Shown here: positions 25,373 to 32,328 of the stretch, in pieces | Layout: each line of letters begins with the position of its first letter | Numbering within the stretch: position 1 is the first letter of the stretch | Source of the DNA: CAVALG01 sp963656085 | GTDB taxonomy: Bacteria > Bacillota > Clostridia > Oscillospirales > Acutalibacteraceae | Length of the DNA stretch: 39,252 bases | Assembly (NCBI GenBank): GCA_963656085.1 | Contig: CAVKHV010000007.1 | Coordinates: 1 to 39,252, forward strand | Direction of reading: 5' to 3' | Notes under the pieces: model-generated | What the model was told of the DNA's origin: nothing | What the model saw: only the letters and a program-made list of their open reading frames with translations | Databases searched by the model: none | Position numbers and translations under genes: made by a program

Positions 25373-26821
25373 TTGGCTCTTAATTGGACTGAAGCGCAGA
25401 TAGAACAAATAGTAAAAACGGTTGTCGCGCAAATGGGCGGCACTGCCGAAAAGGATTGGGATTCAACCCATTACGGCAGCAGGACGTTTACGGGTGTTTT
25501 TGAGGATATTAATGACGCAATAAACGCAGCACAGAACGGATATAAAGCCGTCAGCGCAATGAGTGTTGAACAGCGCGAAAAAATAATATCCGAAATAAGG
25601 AAACTCACCCGTGCCGAAGCGCATATTATGGGTGCGCTCGGCGTAGCCGAAACCCATATGGGCAGACCCGACCATAAAACCGCAAAGCATATTCTGGTAG
25701 CCGATAAAACGCCGGGTACGGAGGATATAAAGGCGGAAGCCCAAACCGGTGATCACGGTCTTACCTTGACCGAGCAGGCGCCCTTCGGCGTTGTGGGTGC
25801 AATAACACCCAGCACCAACCCGAGCGAAACCGTTATATGCAACAGTATAGGTATGATAGCCGCAGGCAACGGCGTGGTGTTTAATCCGCACCCCGGCGCA
25901 ATTGCCGTTTCAAACTATGCGGTTGACCTTGTAAACCGCGCAAGCGCCGCAGCAGCCGGTCCGAGCGTACTGGTTGCGTCGGTCGTTAAACCGACAATGG
26001 AAACCGCCGCGGTAATACAAAAACATCCTGCTATCAAACTGCTTGTTTGCACAGGCGGACCGGGCGTTGTGAAAGCGGTGCTTTCTTCGGGTAAAAAAGC
26101 GATAGGCGCCGGCGCCGGGAATCCCCCCGTTATTGTTGACGATACCGCCGACATAAAAAAGGCGGCAAAGGATATAATTGACGGCTGCACGTTTGACAAC
26201 AATCTGCCATGCATTGCCGAAAAGGAAGTTTTCGCTTTCAGAAATATTGCCGACGAACTTATTGACGGTATGATGAAAAACGGCGCGTATATGATTGAGG
26301 CAGACAAAGCACGCGAACTTGCGGAGATAGTTCTTGTTGATAAAAAGAATCCCAAAACGGGCATTGTTAAAAAAACCGTCAGCCGCGAATGTGTGGGCAG
26401 GGACGCACGCGTTCTTCTCGGAAAAATAGGCATAGAGGTTGATGACAGTATACGCTGCATAGTATGCGAGGCTGATTTTGACCATCCGTTTGTTCAAAAC
26501 GAACTTATGATGCCGATTTTGCCGATTGTCCGTGTTGATAATATTGACGAGGCGATTGGCCTTGCGGTAAAAGCAGAACACGGCAACCGCCATACGGCGC
26601 ATATGCACTCTAAAAATATCGATAACCTGTCGCGTTTTGCACGCGCCGTTGAAACTACGATATTTGTAAAAAATGCACCGTCATATGCTGGTATCGGCTT
26701 CGGCGGTGAAGGTCACACGACCTTTACTATCGCAGGACCGACAGGTGAGGGAATCACATCGGCGCGCAGTTTTACAAGGCGCCGCCGCTGCGTAATGGCA
26801 GACAGTTTCCGCATAATATGA
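25373..26821 (+). CDS. pduP: CoA-acylating propionaldehyde dehydrogenase (PduP-like)
   Basis: Oxidises propionaldehyde to propionyl-CoA with NAD in the lumen. It has 482 residues. The N-terminal helix TEAQIEQIVKTVVAQMGG (6-23) is an encapsulation peptide. The catalytic thiol is Cys280 in FDNNLPCIAEKEV, the signature of the EutE/PduP group, and GAGAGNPPVIVD precedes it. No ATG exists at the 5' end; TTG 25373 is the only start that keeps the complete targeting helix, and gggag lies about 9 bases upstream. It follows the aldolase after 23 bases. Confidence 0.94.
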   Translation: MALNWTEAQIEQIVKTVVAQMGGTAEKDWDSTHYGSRTFTGVFEDINDAINAAQNGYKAVSAMSVEQREKIISEIRKLTRAEAHIMGALGVAETHMGRPDHKTAKHILVADKTPGTEDIKAEAQTGDHGLTLTEQAPFGVVGAITPSTNPSETVICNSIGMIAAGNGVVFNPHPGAIAVSNYAVDLVNRASAAAAGPSVLVASVVKPTMETAAVIQKHPAIKLLVCTGGPGVVKAVLSSGKKAIGAGAGNPPVIVDDTADIKKAAKDIIDGCTFDNNLPCIAEKEVFAFRNIADELIDGMMKNGAYMIEADKARELAEIVLVDKKNPKTGIVKKTVSRECVGRDARVLLGKIGIEVDDSIRCIVCEADFDHPFVQNELMMPILPIVRVDNIDEAIGLAVKAEHGNRHTAHMHSKNIDNLSRFARAVETTIFVKNAPSYAGIGFGGEGHTTFTIAGPTGEGITSARSFTRRRRCVMADSFRII

Positions 26822-26860
26822 CAAGTTAATTTGCATTAAATCTAAAAAGGAGGAATACTT

Positions 26861-28060
26861 ATGGAAATTTCAGCTTCTCAGATTGAAACTATTGTAAGGT
26901 CAATAGTAAGTCAAATGGGCGGCGGAACTTCCGCACCGCGCGATATACCGAAAAAAGCGCACGTTGCAATGCTTACCGATAAAAAGCATTTTGAGGTTAA
27001 AGAATTTCCGGTTCCCGAACTTGGGGACGACGATATACTCGTAAAGGTCGAGGGCTGCGGCGTATGCGGCACCGATGTTCACGAATGGAAAGGCGACCCG
27101 TTCGGCCTTATTCCGGTCGTTCTCGGACACGAGGGTACAGGCGAAATAATCTACCTCGGAAAGAATATTAAATGCGATACCGCAGGCAACCCCTTAAAGG
27201 TAGGCGATAAATTGGTAACTTCGGTTATCAGCTGCGGTGAATGCGGCATATGCCGTATGCACCCGTCACACACCAACCTTTGCGATAAACAGGGCGTTTT
27301 CGGGCTTATAGGACATAATGACGAGCAACCGCTTAACGGCTGGTTCTCGGACTATATGCTTATAAGAGGTAAGGGCGCAACATATTTTGCAGTCAATGAC
27401 CTTGATTTGCAGGAGAGAATGCTGCTTGAACTTGCCACCGTTTGCGTTCATGCGCTTGACCGTGCGCGTTCAACCGGACTTATCAACTTTAATTCCAAGG
27501 TTCTTATTCAGGGCTGCGGTCCTGTAGGACTTGTGCAGATCGCGGTTCTCCGTGCTGCCGGTGTAAACCATATCATAGCGGTTGACGGTACGCCCTCAAG
27601 ACTTGAAATGGCAAAACGCCTGGGTGCTAAAACGGTTATAAACTTCCGTGAAGTTCCGGAACTTAAAGACCGTGTTAATATGGTCAAAAAACTCACAATC
27701 GGCGGTTTGGGCGCAGATTTTGCATTCCAGTGTACAGGTGCTCCCGCGGCGGCTAAGGATATATTTGAATACATAAGGCGCGGCGGCGGCGTTTGCGAAA
27801 TGGGATTTTTCGTTAACAACGGCAGTTATGAAATAAATCCGCACTTCGCAATGTGCAACAAGGAAATCAACCTTGTCGGTTCGTGGGATTACAGCGCAGA
27901 AGATTATCCGACTGCAATGGCATTCTTGAAACAGGCAAGGGAAATGAACATTCCGATTAAGGAACTTATAACACATAATTTCCCGCTTGATAAAATGAAC
28001 GAGGCAATGGAGGTCAATGTTTCCCAAAAGGGTATAAAGATCTGTTATGTTGCAGATTAA
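26861..28060 (+). CDS. zinc-dependent alcohol dehydrogenase with N-terminal encapsulation peptide
   Basis: A medium-chain dehydrogenase of 399 residues. It probably reduces propionaldehyde to propanol to regenerate NAD, or lactaldehyde to propanediol, or both. Residues 5-19 (ASQIETIVRSIVSQM) form a targeting helix closely similar to that of PduP. Catalytic zinc ligands are Cys69 in GCGVCGTD and His90-Glu91 in GHEGTGE. Four structural-zinc cysteines lie at 125, 128, 131 and 141. The Rossmann motif is IQGCGPVGLVQ. It belongs to the Zn class rather than the iron class used by classical PduQ, as in other B12-independent loci. Confidence 0.92.
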   Translation: MEISASQIETIVRSIVSQMGGGTSAPRDIPKKAHVAMLTDKKHFEVKEFPVPELGDDDILVKVEGCGVCGTDVHEWKGDPFGLIPVVLGHEGTGEIIYLGKNIKCDTAGNPLKVGDKLVTSVISCGECGICRMHPSHTNLCDKQGVFGLIGHNDEQPLNGWFSDYMLIRGKGATYFAVNDLDLQERMLLELATVCVHALDRARSTGLINFNSKVLIQGCGPVGLVQIAVLRAAGVNHIIAVDGTPSRLEMAKRLGAKTVINFREVPELKDRVNMVKKLTIGGLGADFAFQCTGAPAAAKDIFEYIRRGGGVCEMGFFVNNGSYEINPHFAMCNKEINLVGSWDYSAEDYPTAMAFLKQAREMNIPIKELITHNFPLDKMNEAMEVNVSQKGIKICYVAD

Positions 28061-28076
28061 GGGGGACTGACCCGAA

Positions 28077-28394
28077 ATGGCTCTTGGAATGATTGAAGTC
28101 TACGGCTTTACAACCGCAATAGTCGTTGCTGATAAAATGGCAAAGGCAGCCGATGTAAAGGTGGTTGCGATTGATAAAAACAAACCCTTAAATGCCGAAT
28201 CGGCGGACGTTCCGCTTGTTATGGCAATTAAGGTTGAGGGTGACGCTGCGGCGGTCGAAGCGGCGGTGGATACCGGAATAGCCGAGGCGAAAAAACGAAA
28301 CCTTTATCTCACCCACAAGGTGATTTCAAGGCAGTCCGAGGATATTGAGTGGTTTGCTCATTTAAGCGCACTCGGACGGGATAAACTCAGATAA
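28077..28394 (+). CDS. BMC-H shell protein, long variant
   Basis: A single BMC-domain protein of 105 residues, about 15 longer than its PduA-like neighbours. ALGMIEVYGFTTAIVVADKMAKAADV is the standard opening of the fold. The usual KxGxG loop is replaced by KNKPLNAESADVP, and the C-terminus extends as EWFAHLSALGRDKLR. Hexamers of this type would line shell facets; the altered pore-side loop suggests a different pore from the PduA-like copies. It follows the alcohol dehydrogenase after 16 bases. Confidence 0.85.
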   Translation: MALGMIEVYGFTTAIVVADKMAKAADVKVVAIDKNKPLNAESADVPLVMAIKVEGDAAAVEAAVDTGIAEAKKRNLYLTHKVISRQSEDIEWFAHLSALGRDKLR

Positions 28395-28423
28395 ACAAAA
28401 TAATTTTAAAGGAGATTTAAATT

Positions 28424-28699
28424 ATGTTAGAAGCATTAGGTATGGTAGAAACCAGAGGACTCGTAGCCGCAATAGAGGCTGCTGATGCAATGGTAAAAGC
28501 AGCAAATGTAGTTCTTATCGGCTCTGAAAAGATCGGCAGCGGTCTTGTAAGCGTTATGGTAAGGGGCGACGTAGGCGCAGTAAAAGCAGCAGTTGAAGCA
28601 GGCGGCGCAGCCGCAGGTTCACTCGGCGAAGTAGTTGCTACCCACGTTATTCCGAGACCCCACGCAGATGTTGAAAAACTTCTTCCTACAATCGACTGA
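28424..28699 (+). CDS. BMC-H major shell protein (PduA/PduJ-like), copy 1
   Basis: A 91-residue canonical shell hexamer protein: EALGMVETRGLVAAIEAADAM, the KIGSGLVSVMVRG edge motif with its lysine, and VIPRPH at the end. It has the strongest ribosome site of the region (aaaggaga). Bases 28430-28683 are identical to the gene at 29066, and only the first codons and last five codons differ. Confidence 0.95.
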   Translation: MLEALGMVETRGLVAAIEAADAMVKAANVVLIGSEKIGSGLVSVMVRGDVGAVKAAVEAGGAAAGSLGEVVATHVIPRPHADVEKLLPTID

Positions 28700-28717
28700 T
28701 TTAAGGTTTGATTTTTT

Positions 28718-28993
28718 ATGGAAAACGCAATCGCGCTTCTTGAAGTGCAGGCATTGGTTGCCGCAATAGCAGGGCTTGACGCAATGGTAAAGTCGGCCGA
28801 TGTAAAACTTATTCACGTTGAAAAACGTCTTGGCGGAAGGCTCGTAACCGTTGTGGTTGAAGGTACCGTTTCTGCCGTTACCGCCGCGCTTGAGGCAGGC
28901 GCGGCAGCGGCGGCAGAGGTCGGCAAAGTTAAATGCCGCGAGGTTATTGCGCGTCCGCACAAGGATATTATGGATTTACTTCATACGGGGTAA
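28718..28993 (+). CDS. BMC-H shell protein, divergent
   Basis: A 91-residue BMC-domain protein placed between the two identical BMC-H genes. ALLEVQALVAAIAGLDAMVKSADV and VIARPHKDIMDLL fit the fold. The loop KRLGGRLVTVVVEG replaces KIGSG, and the C-terminal half is Ala/Glu-rich. Its ribosome site (taaggtt) is weaker than those of its neighbours, which suggests it is a minor shell component. Confidence 0.9.
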   Translation: MENAIALLEVQALVAAIAGLDAMVKSADVKLIHVEKRLGGRLVTVVVEGTVSAVTAALEAGAAAAAEVGKVKCREVIARPHKDIMDLLHTG

Positions 28994-29009
28994 GTCAATT
29001 TAAAATCTG

Positions 29010-29036
29010 TATAAAAGGCTTTAAAAGGCTTTTATA
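29010..29036 (+). promoter_or_regulatory. AT-rich hairpin between shell genes
   Basis: TATAAAAG (29010-29017) pairs with CTTTTATA (29029-29036) around an 11-base loop. It lies upstream of the second identical BMC-H gene and may affect mRNA processing. There is no following T-tract. Confidence 0.35.
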
Positions 29037-29065
29037 AACATAATTCCAATAAGGAGGATATTATA

Positions 29066-29338
29066 ATGGAAGCATTAGGTATGGTAGAAACCAGAGGACT
29101 CGTAGCCGCAATAGAGGCTGCTGATGCAATGGTAAAAGCAGCAAATGTAGTTCTTATCGGCTCTGAAAAGATCGGCAGCGGTCTTGTAAGCGTTATGGTA
29201 AGGGGCGACGTAGGCGCAGTAAAAGCAGCAGTTGAAGCAGGCGGCGCAGCCGCAGGTTCACTCGGCGAAGTAGTTGCTACCCACGTTATTCCGAGACCCC
29301 ACGCAGATGTTGAAAAACTTCTCCCCACCATTAAATAA
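29066..29338 (+). CDS. BMC-H major shell protein (PduA/PduJ-like), copy 2
   Basis: A 90-residue product that differs from copy 1 only at the ends: it lacks Leu2 and finishes PTIK instead of PTID. It has its own strong ribosome site (aaggagga), unrelated to that of copy 1. Doubling the gene raises the dose of what is presumably the main facet protein. Confidence 0.95.
   Translation: MEALGMVETRGLVAAIEAADAMVKAANVVLIGSEKIGSGLVSVMVRGDVGAVKAAVEAGGAAAGSLGEVVATHVIPRPHADVEKLLPTIK
29069..29322 (+). repeat. 254-bp exact direct repeat of 28430-28683
   Basis: All 254 bases are identical to 28430-28683, including third codon positions, at an offset of 639 bases. This points to a recent duplication or to ongoing gene conversion. 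Recombination between the copies would delete the divergent BMC-H gene between them. Confidence 0.95.
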
Positions 29339-29358
29339 TTTACCCTTATTTATAATTT

Positions 29359-29401
29359 GCAGGGCGCATTATGCGCCCTGCAGGGGGAAGAATTGTTCCC
29401 C
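29359..29401 (+). terminator. double hairpin inside the BMC operon
   Basis: A perfect 10-bp stem GCAGGGCGCA-tta-TGCGCCCTGC (29359-29381) is followed by GGGGAA-gaattg-TTCCCC (29384-29401) and then cataattttta. It lies in the largest gap of the operon, after the facet-protein genes. It could partially terminate or block 3' exonucleases, keeping shell mRNA above enzyme mRNA. Confidence 0.55.
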
Positions 29402-29490
29402 ATAATTTTTACTTGTTAATTAATTTCGTATGCAATGTTCTTGCAGCCGACGTGTGCGGCTAAAGAATTTTATATAAAAGAGGAAAAATA

Positions 29491-30132
29491 ATGCAACTTG
29501 ATGAAAAACAGATAACAGCGGCGGTTATGAAGGTGCTGTCGGTAATGGAGAGTGAGGCACAGGGTGATATTCCCGTGGGCGTTTCCAACCGTCATATACA
29601 TCTTTCGAAATCAGACCTTGAAACCCTGTTCGGCAAAGGTTATGAACTTCAGCCGCTTAAAGATTTGTCGCAGCCCGGGCAGTACGCCTGTAAGGAAACC
29701 TTAACCGTAATCGGTCCGTCTTTAAGGCCTATCGAAAAGGTAAGGGTGCTGGGCCCTGTAAGGAGTTCAACACAGGTCGAAATTTCAAGAACCGATTCCT
29801 TTACGCTTAAAGTCAAACCGCCGGTAAGGCCGTCGGGCGAAACGGCAGGCAGTGCTACGGTTACAATTGCAGGTCCCAAAGGCGTTATAACGGTGCCCGA
29901 ATGCTGCATAATCGCCAACCGCCATATACATATGAGTATGGCGGACGCTGCCCGTTTCGGCGTAAAAGACGGTGATTTTGTTACGGTAGATGCGTTGGGC
30001 GAGCGTAAAACAAGATGGTACGATGTGCAGATAAGGGCTAACGACGCTTTCAGACTTGAAATGCACATTGATACCGACGACGCCAACGCCGCAGGCATTA
30101 AAAACGGCGACAAAGTTGCTATAGTAAAATAA
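29491..30132 (+). CDS. pduL: phosphate propanoyltransferase PduL
   Basis: Exchanges CoA for phosphate on propionyl-CoA, recycling CoA inside the compartment. It has 213 residues. An N-terminal targeting helix (DEKQITAAVMKVLSVMESE) precedes two PTAC half-domains. Each half carries a metal-binding NRHIH motif: GVSNRHIHLS near residue 31 and IANRHIHMS near residue 146. LKDLSQPGQYACKETLTV is also conserved. The ribosome site is agaggaa. No propionate kinase gene is in the window. Confidence 0.95.
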   Translation: MQLDEKQITAAVMKVLSVMESEAQGDIPVGVSNRHIHLSKSDLETLFGKGYELQPLKDLSQPGQYACKETLTVIGPSLRPIEKVRVLGPVRSSTQVEISRTDSFTLKVKPPVRPSGETAGSATVTIAGPKGVITVPECCIIANRHIHMSMADAARFGVKDGDFVTVDALGERKTRWYDVQIRANDAFRLEMHIDTDDANAAGIKNGDKVAIVK

Positions 30133-30152
30133 ACTTATCGGGAGAAAAGGTT

Positions 30153-30401
30153 ATGAAAATAGGAAAGATTGTTGGAACGGTTGTGTCCACCCGCAAGCAG
30201 GATTCGCTTGTAGGCTCAAAGTTTATGGAAGTCAACGTGATTGAAAACGGCAAACAGACCGATAACTTTATGATAGCGGTTGACAGTGTCGGAGCCGGTA
30301 TCGGCGAAACGGTGCTTATAACAACAGGTTCAAGCGCCAGGTTAGCTCTTAAAAATACAGAATCGCCGGTTGACGCAGTGATAGTGGGTATAGTAGATTA
30401 A
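30153..30401 (+). CDS. BMC-P pentameric vertex protein (PduN/EutN/CcmL family)
   Basis: An 82-residue vertex protein that caps the corners of the shell. The opening IGKIVGTVVSTRKQDSLVGSK, the middle AVDSVGAGIGETVLITTGSSAR and the ending PVDAVIVGIVD are the family signature. It is the only pentamer gene in the window, so it would occupy all vertices. Confidence 0.95.
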   Translation: MKIGKIVGTVVSTRKQDSLVGSKFMEVNVIENGKQTDNFMIAVDSVGAGIGETVLITTGSSARLALKNTESPVDAVIVGIVD

Positions 30402-30429
30402 AACCGTATTTTTTCGGAGTGATGTTCAA

Positions 30430-31752
30430 ATGGAAAATATAAAATCGCTTATGCAAAACGCCGGGATTGTCGGTGCAGGCGGCGCCGGATTTCCGTCGTA
30501 TGCCAAAATAGCGGACGGCGCCGAAATGTTGCTTATAAACGGCGCTGAGTGCGAACCTCTTATTTATACCGATATGTATTTGCTCAAAACCGAACTGCAA
30601 ACGGTTATTGACGGTATTAACGCCGTGCTTGACGGTGCCGGTATCGGTAAATGCTTTATTGCAATTAAAGAGCATACCGCAAAACGCTTGGGACTTTCGG
30701 ATTGGCAGCCGCTTACCGAGCGTATAAGGATAAGAACAATGCCCGACGCTTACCCGATGGGCGACGAAATAAATCTTATATATCAGGTAACGGGCAGGGT
30801 GGTTCCTCCGGGCGCACTCCCGATAAAGGTGGGCGTAATTGTCTATAACGTGGAAACGGTTTATAATGTTTCCCGCGCAAAGCAGGGCAATCCGCTTACC
30901 GAAAAATGGCTTACGGTCGGCGGAGATATAAAAAACCGCGTTGTCGTAAAAGTGCCTATCGGTATGACGGTGAGGGATCTCTTTGCAACCCTCGGCGTAA
31001 CTGTTGACGATGACCATATTGCTATTGACGGCGGTCCCTCCATGGGAAGAATTATTAACCACGGCAGCGCCGTTATAACCAAAACCACAAAATCTTTGCT
31101 TGTATTGCCGCGTGATATTCCCGCCGTTGCAGGCAAACTCGGTTCTTATGAAATACATATCAAACACGCACAAAGCAACTGCTGCCAGTGCACAAGATGT
31201 ACCGATATGTGCCCCCGCGCGCTTCTCGGCTATCCGTTGCAGCCGCACAGATTGGTAAGAACCGTTATGACGGTGGCGGAGCAGGATCCCGAAATAATCA
31301 AAACCGCTTCGCTTTGCTGCGGGTGCGGAATATGTGAGATTGCCGCCTGCTGCCAAAGTATTTCTCCGCGTGCGGTAATAAATGAACTTAAAGGCGTGCT
31401 GGGCAAAAACCGCATTAAATATGTTGCGGAGGAATCAACCGTTCCGAGCGAACAGCGTGATTACCGTTTAATGCCGTCAGAGCGCTGGAAAATGCTGCTC
31501 GGCGTGCATAAAATGGATGTTATGCCGGAACTGAATTCGACAAAACTTAAAACGCATACCGTGGAATTATTGCTTAAACAAAGTATCGGCGCACCCGTAA
31601 CGCCCATAGTTAAGGCAGGGGACGAGGTAACCGAAGGACAGTTGATAGCCACCAACGAAGACGGGCTTTTCGTTCCTTTACATTCGTCCGTAAACGGTAA
31701 AGTCGTTTCGGTGGATTCAAACAAGATCGTTATAGAAAACAGGGAGGCGTAA
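30430..31752 (+). CDS. pduS: PduS/RnfC-like iron-sulfur flavoprotein
   Basis: A 440-residue electron-transfer protein. The N-terminal GIVGAGGAGFPSYAK and NGAECEP are the flavin/NADH-binding motifs of the RnfC/NuoF group. Two cysteine clusters follow near residues 250-310: CCQCTRCTDMCP and CCGCGICEIAACC. A C-terminal SLBB/barrel-sandwich-like part (from ~380) completes it. In B12 systems PduS reduces cobalamin; here the dehydratase is a radical enzyme, so it more likely shuttles electrons between NADH inside and a partner outside. The PduT-like shell protein follows directly. Confidence 0.88.
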   Translation: MENIKSLMQNAGIVGAGGAGFPSYAKIADGAEMLLINGAECEPLIYTDMYLLKTELQTVIDGINAVLDGAGIGKCFIAIKEHTAKRLGLSDWQPLTERIRIRTMPDAYPMGDEINLIYQVTGRVVPPGALPIKVGVIVYNVETVYNVSRAKQGNPLTEKWLTVGGDIKNRVVVKVPIGMTVRDLFATLGVTVDDDHIAIDGGPSMGRIINHGSAVITKTTKSLLVLPRDIPAVAGKLGSYEIHIKHAQSNCCQCTRCTDMCPRALLGYPLQPHRLVRTVMTVAEQDPEIIKTASLCCGCGICEIAACCQSISPRAVINELKGVLGKNRIKYVAEESTVPSEQRDYRLMPSERWKMLLGVHKMDVMPELNSTKLKTHTVELLLKQSIGAPVTPIVKAGDEVTEGQLIATNEDGLFVPLHSSVNGKVVSVDSNKIVIENREA

Positions 31753-31755
31753 GAT

Positions 31756-32301
31756 ATGTTTCAAGCTGTAGGAATAATTGAACTCAAAAGTATAGCTAAG
31801 GGAATAGAAGCGTGCGATGCCGCCCTTAAATCGGCAGGCGTAAAACTTGTGTCGGCTCATCCGTCCTGTCCCGGCAAATATGAAATAATAATAACAGGCT
31901 CAATCTCAAATGTTACCGCGTCTGTTGACCATGTGCGTGACTTTTTCGGAACGTATATAATTGACGAATCGGTTATGGGCAGAATTGACCCGACCGTTAT
32001 AACTGCCCTTTTCGGCACGCAGGAAATAGCCGATAAAGGCTCGCTCGGTATAATTGAAACCTATTCGGCTGCTTCAGCCATTAAGGCGGCGGATATAGCC
32101 GTTAAAACTGCTAAAGTGTCAATATACGATCTGCGTATTTCGCGCGGTATGGGCGGTAAAGGCGTTGTGCTTATAACCGGCGATGTAGGCGATGTCACAG
32201 CCGCAGCCGAGGCGGGCGCGGCGCACGCGCGCGGTATCGGTCTGCTTAATACCTGGTCCGTAATTGCCGCTCCGCATACCGAACTTTGGGAACAACTGTA
32301 A
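31756..32301 (+). CDS. pduT: BMC-T shell protein with Fe-S pore cysteine (PduT-like)
   Basis: A 181-residue tandem BMC protein that forms trimers with pseudo-hexagonal shape. The first domain starts FQAVGIIELKSIAKGIEACD and the second GSLGIIETYSAASAIKAAD. Cys38 in PSCPGK is at the same position as the cysteine that holds the central 4Fe-4S cluster in Salmonella/Citrobacter PduT. This suggests electron passage through the shell together with PduS. It begins three bases after the pduS stop, and its ribosome site (agggagg) lies in the end of pduS. Confidence 0.93.
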   Translation: MFQAVGIIELKSIAKGIEACDAALKSAGVKLVSAHPSCPGKYEIIITGSISNVTASVDHVRDFFGTYIIDESVMGRIDPTVITALFGTQEIADKGSLGIIETYSAASAIKAADIAVKTAKVSIYDLRISRGMGGKGVVLITGDVGDVTAAAEAGAAHARGIGLLNTWSVIAAPHTELWEQL

Positions 32302-32328
32302 TTTTAATACCTGAAGGAGTAAAACCCT

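Noticed and set aside
30349..31356. Minus-strand open frame of 335 codons opposite pduS
   Set aside because: Composition is typical of an antisense shadow, and the plus strand carries clear PduS motifs over the same bases.
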